Part shown: in pieces, positions 59,573-64,000 of the stretch
How the letters are laid out: every line of letters starts with the position of its first letter
Numbering within the stretch: position 1 is the stretch's first letter
NCBI RefSeq assembly: GCF_035917335.1
Contig: NZ_CP109067.1
Coordinates: 2,851,001-2,915,000, forward strand
DNA from: Micromonospora sp. NBC_01813
GTDB lineage: Bacteria; Actinomycetota; Actinomycetes; Mycobacteriales; Micromonosporaceae
Length of the DNA: 64,000 nt
Reading direction: 5' to 3'
The notes under the pieces: model-generated
What the model saw: only the letters and a program-made list of their open reading frames with translations
What the model was told of the DNA's origin: nothing
Databases searched by the model: none
Made by a program: the position numbers and the translations under genes

Positions 59573-60267
59573 GCCCGTCCTGCCGGTACGGCGCCACGTG
59601 GGCTGGCGCGAATCAGTCTGCTGGCGACGCCGAGGTCGGCGACCAGGCCACGGTAGGCGGTCTCCTGATCGTCGGCCCGCAGCACCGCGGACGGGTGGAT
59701 GGTCGCCACCAGGTGGGCGGGGCCGGCCGGGAAGTCGTCCGGCCGCAGCGCCGAGTCGGGCCACGGCATCGGTACGCCACGCGACCGGGTCACCCGGAAC
59801 CCCGGACCCAGCAGGGCCTGACCCGCGGTCGCACCGAGAACCACGACGACCTCCGGCCGCAACATCGCGAACTCCGCCACCAGCCAGGGCCGGCAGGCGG
59901 CGATGTGCATCCGGTCGGGCGTCTGATGGATGCGGCGGCCGCCCCGTAGCTGGAAACGGAAGTGTTTCACGGCGTTGGTCAGATAGATCTGGTCGACCGG
60001 GATCGCGGCGTCGTCGACCGCCCGGCGCAGCAGCCGGCCGGCCGGGCCGACGAACGGTAACCCGTGCCGGTCCTCGACGTCACCGGGCTGCTCGCCCACC
60101 ATCACCACCCGGGCGGTGGCGTCGCCCCGGCCGAAGACCACCTGGCTGGCGTCGGCATGAAGCTCGCACCCCTGGCATCGGACGGCGCCAGCGCGCAGGT
60201 CGGCGAGGCCCCTGGCGTCGGTGGGCACGAAGCGCTGCGCGCCCGGGCTGGTCTCGTCTGCGGTCAC
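59569..60267 (-). CDS. UdgX-family uracil-DNA-binding protein
   Basis: 232 residues from a GTG at 60267. VVMVGEQPGDVEDRHGLPFV is the G-E-Q-P-G active-site motif; LTNAVKHFRFQLRGGRRIHQ carries the R-R-I-H loop that in UdgX crosslinks to the abasic site through His; VATIHPSAVLRADD is motif B. Cys residues in CQGCEL and later (CRPW) are the iron-sulfur ligands of family 4-like UDGs. UdgX binds uracil in DNA and forms a covalent bond. The R-R-I-H loop is present and looks functional. It is coupled to the downstream MFS gene. Confidence 0.9.
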   Translation of the reverse strand: MTADETSPGAQRFVPTDARGLADLRAGAVRCQGCELHADASQVVFGRGDATARVVMVGEQPGDVEDRHGLPFVGPAGRLLRRAVDDAAIPVDQIYLTNAVKHFRFQLRGGRRIHQTPDRMHIAACRPWLVAEFAMLRPEVVVVLGATAGQALLGPGFRVTRSRGVPMPWPDSALRPDDFPAGPAHLVATIHPSAVLRADDQETAYRGLVADLGVASRLIRASPRGAVPAGRA

Positions 60268-60377
60268 CGGTCATTCTTACCGGTCGGCCCACCGGGTGCC
60301 GACGCCAAGGGGTGGGCCGAGTTCGGATGTCCACCGGCACCGTGCACCGGCCGGCACCCTTCACCGGCCAGTGCCAC

Positions 60378-61727
60378 TCATCGGCCGGTGCCGGTCCGTT
60401 GGGACGGGCGGTTCGCGTCGCGGACCGCCGCCGCCAGCTGCGGAATCGTCGAGTCGTCCAGTTGGCTGACGGTGATCCGGATACCCGGCGCGCTGCGCAG
60501 CCGGTGCCGCGCGCCGGCCGAGACGGTGTAGCCGCCTGCCTGCAGCGCGGTCACCACGTGGAGTTCGTCGGCGACCGGAACCCAGACGTTGAGTCCGCTG
60601 TCGCCGTGGCTGGTCACCCCGTACTGGTCGAGCGCGGCCCGCAGGGACTCCCGTCGGCGCCGGTACTCGGCGCCGGCGGCGGTCACCGCCGCGGTGACCG
60701 CCGGGTCCCGCCACAGCTCACTGAGCAGGCGTTGCAGCACGGTCGAGACCCAGCCGGAGCCGATCCGCATCCGGCCGGCCACCCGGCTGACCGTGGCCGG
60801 GTCCCCGGCCAGCACCGCCACCCGCAGATCGGGACCGTAGGGCTTGCTCGCGGAGCGAACGAAGGCCCATCGGGCGCTGGCGCCGGCGAGCACCTGCGGC
60901 AGGGTGTCCGACAGCTCCGCCGCGTGGTCGTCCTCGATGAGCAGGACGTCGGGGCCGGTACGCAGGACCCGGCGCAGGGCGGCGGCCCGCCGCGCGCCCA
61001 GGATCGCCCCGGTCGGATTCTGGGCACGGGTGGTCACGACGACGGCGGCCACGCCGGCGGCGAGCGCGGCCCGCAGCCCGTCCTCGGTGGGTCCGTCGTC
61101 GTCGACCGGCATCGGCACCGCGGTGAGGCCGAGGGCAGCGACCAGGTCGAGCAGATTGGCCCAGCCGGGATCCTCGATCGCCACCCGGTCCCCTGGGCTC
61201 AGCTGGCAGGTGAGCAGCCGTTCGATGCCGTCGAGGGCGCCGCTGGTGACGGTCAGCGCGCCGGACGGCAGCCCGTCCGCCGTGAGCCGGTCGGTGGCGA
61301 GTGCGACGAGTTCGGGCAGTGGTCCGGCGTCGGCGTAGCTGGTCGCGGGTTCGCCGGCGGCCAGCCGGCCGGCGACCGAGGTGAGATGCCGGGCCAGGGG
61401 CGGCAGGAGCGTGGGATCGGGTTCGCCGGTGGACAGGTCGAGTCCGCCGGGCGGCGGGGCGGCGGCGGGGACGGATCGGGTGCCGGCCACCGGTGGTCGG
61501 GGGCGGATCCGGGTGCCCCGGCGACCGTCGGTGTCGACGATGCCTCGTTGACGCAGCGTCTGGTACGCCCGGGCCACCGTGGCCGGGCTGACCCCGAGCG
61601 TCGCGGCGAGGGTCCGCACGGCCGGCAGGCCGGCACCGGGCGCCAGATTCGCGGTACGGACCGCGGCCTCGACGCTGGCGGAGATCTCGCTGGCGGTCGC
61701 CCCAGTGGGCTGATATTGTTCTGCCAC
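60378..61727 (-). CDS. MocR-type regulator (GntR HTH + aminotransferase fold)
   Basis: 449 residues from a GTG at 61727. The N-terminal wHTH is LPAVRTLAATLGVSPATVAR then AYQTLRQRGIVDTDGRRGTR. A class I aminotransferase-like domain follows, with GALDGIERLLTCQL, VAIEDPGWANLLDLVAALGL, TTRAQNPTGAILGARRAAAL and the PLP-Lys motif RSASKPYGPDLR. MocR/PdxR proteins sense PLP or an amino-acid adduct. It is divergent from a PNPOx-fold gene, with only 37 bp between, so it probably controls that gene. The -10-like TACAAT lies so close that a leaderless GTG is likely. Confidence 0.92.
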   Translation of the reverse strand: MAEQYQPTGATASEISASVEAAVRTANLAPGAGLPAVRTLAATLGVSPATVARAYQTLRQRGIVDTDGRRGTRIRPRPPVAGTRSVPAAAPPPGGLDLSTGEPDPTLLPPLARHLTSVAGRLAAGEPATSYADAGPLPELVALATDRLTADGLPSGALTVTSGALDGIERLLTCQLSPGDRVAIEDPGWANLLDLVAALGLTAVPMPVDDDGPTEDGLRAALAAGVAAVVVTTRAQNPTGAILGARRAAALRRVLRTGPDVLLIEDDHAAELSDTLPQVLAGASARWAFVRSASKPYGPDLRVAVLAGDPATVSRVAGRMRIGSGWVSTVLQRLLSELWRDPAVTAAVTAAGAEYRRRRESLRAALDQYGVTSHGDSGLNVWVPVADELHVVTALQAGGYTVSAGARHRLRSAPGIRITVSQLDDSTIPQLAAAVRDANRPSQRTGTGR

Positions 61728-61737
61728 AATTAAGAGA

Positions 61738-61751
61738 TTGTACTACTACAA
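61738..61751. promoter_or_regulatory. Palindrome in the MocR-PNPOx intergenic gap
   Basis: TTGTACTACTACAA has perfect five-base arms TTGTA/TACAA around CTAC, in the middle of the 37-bp gap. On the minus strand it supplies TACAAT as a -10 for the MocR gene. A regulator bound here would affect both genes. MocR itself is the obvious candidate; this is inferred from place. Confidence 0.5.
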
Positions 61752-61764
61752 AATTGGAGCCGCC

Positions 61765-62427
61765 GTGTACCCCAGTACCTCCCGGACCACGGCCGCCCGC
61801 GACCGCGGCCGGATCGGCTACCAGCGGACCGACGCCCACCAGATCCTCGACGAGGCATACCACTGCTGCCTGACGTTCGTCGTCGACGGCGCACCCCGGG
61901 CCCTGCCCACCCTGCACGTACGCATCGGCGACGAGCTCTTCCTGCACGGTTCGACCGGCAGTACACCGCTGCTGGCCGCCCGCGACCCCGACGGTCTGCC
62001 GGTCTGCGTGGTGGTCACCCTCCTCGACGGACTGGTCTACGCCCGGTCCCAGTTCCACCACAGCGCCAACTACCGGTCCGTCGTCGTGCACGGGACCGCC
62101 CGGCTGGTCACCGAAGCACCCGACAAACGCCGGGTGCTCGACGCCCTGGTCGACAAGGTCGGCAGTGGCCGGGCAGCCGACAGCCGGCCCCCCACCCGAC
62201 GGGAACTCGCCGAGACCGCGGTGCTCGCCGTGGCGCTGACCGAGGTGTCGGTCAAGTGCCGCACCGGTGGGCCGGGCGACGACCCGGCCGACCTGGCGCT
62301 ACCGCACTGGGCGGGCGTCGTACCGCTGCGCACCGTCGCCGGGCCGCCGCAGCCCGCGCCCGGGGTGCGGACCGCGCCCCCCGACTACCTGGCCGCCGTG
62401 GCCCGGACCCCGTCGGCCGCGAACTGA
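61765..62427 (+). CDS. PNPOx-fold flavin/F420-type protein
   Basis: 220 residues from a GTG at 61765, with GGAG upstream. GRIGYQRTDAHQILDEAYHC, LTFVVDGAPRALPTLHVRIG, LFLHGSTGSTPLLAARDPDG and SANYRSVVVHGTARLVTE follow the pyridoxamine-phosphate-oxidase split-barrel fold. The L-H-G-S and N-Y-R-S-V motifs occur in flavin-binding members of the Pfam PNPOx-like 2 group. It may act on a pyridoxine-like or other small substrate. It is paired with a divergent MocR regulator, which suggests a vitamin B6 link. Confidence 0.85.
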   Translation: MYPSTSRTTAARDRGRIGYQRTDAHQILDEAYHCCLTFVVDGAPRALPTLHVRIGDELFLHGSTGSTPLLAARDPDGLPVCVVVTLLDGLVYARSQFHHSANYRSVVVHGTARLVTEAPDKRRVLDALVDKVGSGRAADSRPPTRRELAETAVLAVALTEVSVKCRTGGPGDDPADLALPHWAGVVPLRTVAGPPQPAPGVRTAPPDYLAAVARTPSAAN

Positions 62428-62525
62428 CCCCACGGCGCGGATCCACCCGCATGGTGCCCGAACGCACACGTGACCAGCGACAAAACCGCTCGCCCCCAGC
62501 CGGGCCGGCGGGAAGGATGATCGCC

Positions 62526-63191
62526 ATGCTGGGTATCACCGACATCTGGACCTACGTCCTCGGCACCGTGGCGATCGTTCTGCTGCCCGGACCGAACTCG
62601 CTGTTCGTCCTGTCCACCGCCGCGCGACGTGGCGTGCGGCAGGGCTACCGGGCCGCCAGCGGCGTGTTCCTCGGTGACACCGTGCTGATGGTGCTCTCCG
62701 CCGCCGGGGTCGCCTCGCTGCTCAAGACCCATCCCGCGCTCTTCACAGTGATCAAGTACGCGGGTGCGGCGTACCTGGGCTACGTCGGATTCACCATGCT
62801 GCGCGGTGCCTGGCGGCGCTGGCGGCTACGCGACGACCCGGCCGCGCCCCGGCTGGTCGACGCCGCAGAACCCGCAGCGGTACGGCATCCGTTCCGCAAG
62901 GCCACCGTGGTCAGCCTGCTCAACCCGAAGGCGATCCTGTTCTTCGTGTCGTTCTTCATCCAGTTCGTCGACCCGGCGTACCCGTACCCGGTGCTGTCGT
63001 TCCTGCTGCTCGGTCTGATCGCGCAGGTGTTCAGCGTGCTCTACCTGACCGTACTGATCTTCACGGGAACGTACCTGGCGATGCAGTTCCGCCAACGTCG
63101 GCGGCTGGCCGCCACCATCACCAGCGGCGTCGGAGCGTTGTTCCTCGGCTTCGGCATCAAGCTCGCCACCGCCAGCGCCGGCGCCGCCTGA
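62526..63191 (+). CDS. LysE/RhtB-family amino-acid exporter
   Basis: 221 residues from the ATG at 62526 (an ATG three codons earlier overlaps GGAAGG, so the later one has the better spacing). Six hydrophobic segments; the N-terminal VAIVLLPGPNSLFVLSTAAR holds the P-G-P-N motif, and VSLLNPKAILFFVSFFIQFV the N-P-K segment of TM4. It should export an amino acid such as leucine, threonine or lysine by proton exchange. It begins 99 bp after the PNPOx gene; no regulator of its own is adjacent. Confidence 0.9.
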   Translation: MLGITDIWTYVLGTVAIVLLPGPNSLFVLSTAARRGVRQGYRAASGVFLGDTVLMVLSAAGVASLLKTHPALFTVIKYAGAAYLGYVGFTMLRGAWRRWRLRDDPAAPRLVDAAEPAAVRHPFRKATVVSLLNPKAILFFVSFFIQFVDPAYPYPVLSFLLLGLIAQVFSVLYLTVLIFTGTYLAMQFRQRRRLAATITSGVGALFLGFGIKLATASAGAA

Positions 63192-63210
63192 CCGCAGGCC
63201 GGTGGGCCGG

Positions 63211-64000
63211 TCACCGCAGCCGGCGACCCCGGGCAGCGGTGTCGGTCTCGTCGTCGAACTCGCCGATGACCTCCTCCAGCAGGTCCTCCAGCGCCACGAA
63301 GCCGACCGGCTGCTGTGCGCCGGTGCCGTTGGTGACCAACGCCAACTGCACCTGGTCGGCGCGCATCGCCGCCACCGCCTCGGTGACCGTGGCGGTCGCG
63401 GGCAGGACGAACGGCCGGGCCATCAACGCCTCCGCCGTCGGCGCACCGCCCCGGGTGTTGGCCAGCACCGCGTCCCGGACGTGCACGACGCCGATCAGCT
63501 CACCGGCATCGCCCCGGACCACCAGCCGCGACCGGCCACTGACCCGGGACAACTCCTCGACCCGGTCGGCGGTGTCCGTCCTGGCGACCACGACCACCTG
63601 GTCGACCGGCTGCATGACGTCGCGCACCATGGTGCGCTCCAGCTGGAGCATCTTGGCCAGCAGCTCGTGCTGGTCCGGCGGCAGCAGGCCGTGCTCACGC
63701 GACTGTTCCAGCAGGATCCGCAGTTCGTCCGGGCCGTGCACCTGGGCGAGCTGGTCCTGCGGCTCGACCCGGACGGCCCGCAACATGGCGTTGGCGATCG
63801 CGTTGAGGCCGAACAGGACCGGCCGGGACACCCGGGCGAACGCCCGGAACGGCAGGGCCAGCAGCAACGCCGAGCGTTCCGGATGGGTGATCGCCCACGA
63901 CTTCGGCGCCATCTCCCCCACCACCAGGTGCAGGAAGACGACCAGGGCGAGGGCGAGCAGGAAGGCGATCAAGTGGCTGGCCGCGTACGGCAGCCCCGCC
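63211..64000 (-). CDS. CNNM/CBS-domain (hemolysin family) protein, 5' end outside the window
   Basis: At least 263 residues. The end of a DUF21/CNNM membrane domain is seen (LIAFLLALALVVFLHLVVGE followed by MAPKSWAITHPERSALLLAL), then a bateman pair of CBS domains (VRDVMQPVDQVVVVARTDTA, RSRLVVRGDAGELIGVVHVR, PATATVTEAVAAMRADQVQL) ending PVGFVALEDLLEEVIGEF. This class is linked to magnesium/cobalt homeostasis and called CorB/CorC or hemolysin-like. The CorC-HlyC tail that some members have is absent. The first membrane segments lie beyond 64000. The lone gene is convergent with the LysE gene. Confidence 0.9.
   Translation of the reverse strand, partial: AGLPYAASHLIAFLLALALVVFLHLVVGEMAPKSWAITHPERSALLLALPFRAFARVSRPVLFGLNAIANAMLRAVRVEPQDQLAQVHGPDELRILLEQSREHGLLPPDQHELLAKMLQLERTMVRDVMQPVDQVVVVARTDTADRVEELSRVSGRSRLVVRGDAGELIGVVHVRDAVLANTRGGAPTAEALMARPFVLPATATVTEAVAAMRADQVQLALVTNGTGAQQPVGFVALEDLLEEVIGEFDDETDTAARGRRLR

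Noticed and set aside
59328-61733. An 801-codon plus-strand frame opposite the MFS, UdgX and MocR genes
   Set aside because: Antisense shadow of three well-supported genes; low complexity and no recognisable motif.

Overview
The window is very GC-rich actinobacterial DNA with many GTG starts (two genes use TTG) and short 4-nt gene overlaps. The block from about 31 to 58 kb carries the conserved set nrdJ-nrdR-lexA-hflX-malic enzyme-miaA-DUF349-miaB-gluABCD-rny-recX-recA-DUF3046. That order points to a filamentous actinomycete, most likely Micromonosporaceae; the family assignment is inferred from gene content and order, not from a marker search.

Region by region. 0-3 kb holds the tail of a DNA alkylation repair gene, an orphan DUF397 gene, a decayed TnpB gene spliced onto a decayed methyltransferase gene, and a three-gene DUF2089 operon closed by a strong hairpin. 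3.2-4.9 kb is a secreted GH27 alpha-galactosidase with a ricin-type lectin domain. 5.2-13.3 kb is a single-strand surface-polysaccharide operon: a Wzz/BY-kinase-like protein with an altered Walker A lysine, a methyltransferase, a GT2-GT4 fusion, an O-antigen ligase/polymerase-like membrane protein, a GT2 and a GT4. 13.4-17.3 kb holds two divergent groups: three small genes coupled by GTGA overlaps, and an XRE-TPR regulator with a flavoprotein and a frameshifted 5-formyl-THF cyclo-ligase-like gene. 17.4-17.9 kb is a collapsed partial copy of the 24.3-29.2 kb locus. 17.9-22.6 kb has a NarL-type two-component system divergent from a MacB/FtsX-type ABC exporter. 22.7-31.1 kb is accessory: a DUF6069 membrane protein, an ECF sigma factor with a SnoaL-like tail, an MBL hydrolase, two alpha/beta hydrolases, two paralogous AraC regulators, a MazF-like toxin-antitoxin pair, a GNAT-like relic and a DUF2332 protein.

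31.1-64 kb is mostly core: intein-bearing B12-dependent ribonucleotide reductase and NrdR, divergent from LexA; a signal-peptide/TM protein with repeats; HflX; malic enzyme; MiaA with an extradiol-dioxygenase-like neighbour; a DUF349 protein; a CBM2-pectate lyase whose catalytic half has distinctive codon use; MiaB; the glutamate ABC importer GluABCD; RNase Y; RecX and RecA; DUF3046; an MFS exporter coupled to a UdgX-type protein; a MocR regulator divergent from a PNPOx-fold protein; a LysE exporter; and a CNNM/CBS protein cut by the window edge.

Regulatory structure that can be read directly includes SOS boxes at lexA and recA, two palindromes at nrdR, paired palindromic operators at the pectate lyase gene, a direct-repeat AraC-type site, a palindrome between the MocR and PNPOx genes, and many perfect terminator hairpins. 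Three copies of a palindromic repeat (two nearly identical) lie between genes at 17.4, 22.6 and 24.3 kb. I found no rRNA, tRNA, CRISPR array, replication origin or recognisable riboswitch. The most unusual items are the collapsed paralogous locus, the BY-kinase with G-R-S in place of G-K-S/T, the intein ending in Arg-Asn, and the chimeric pectate lyase.
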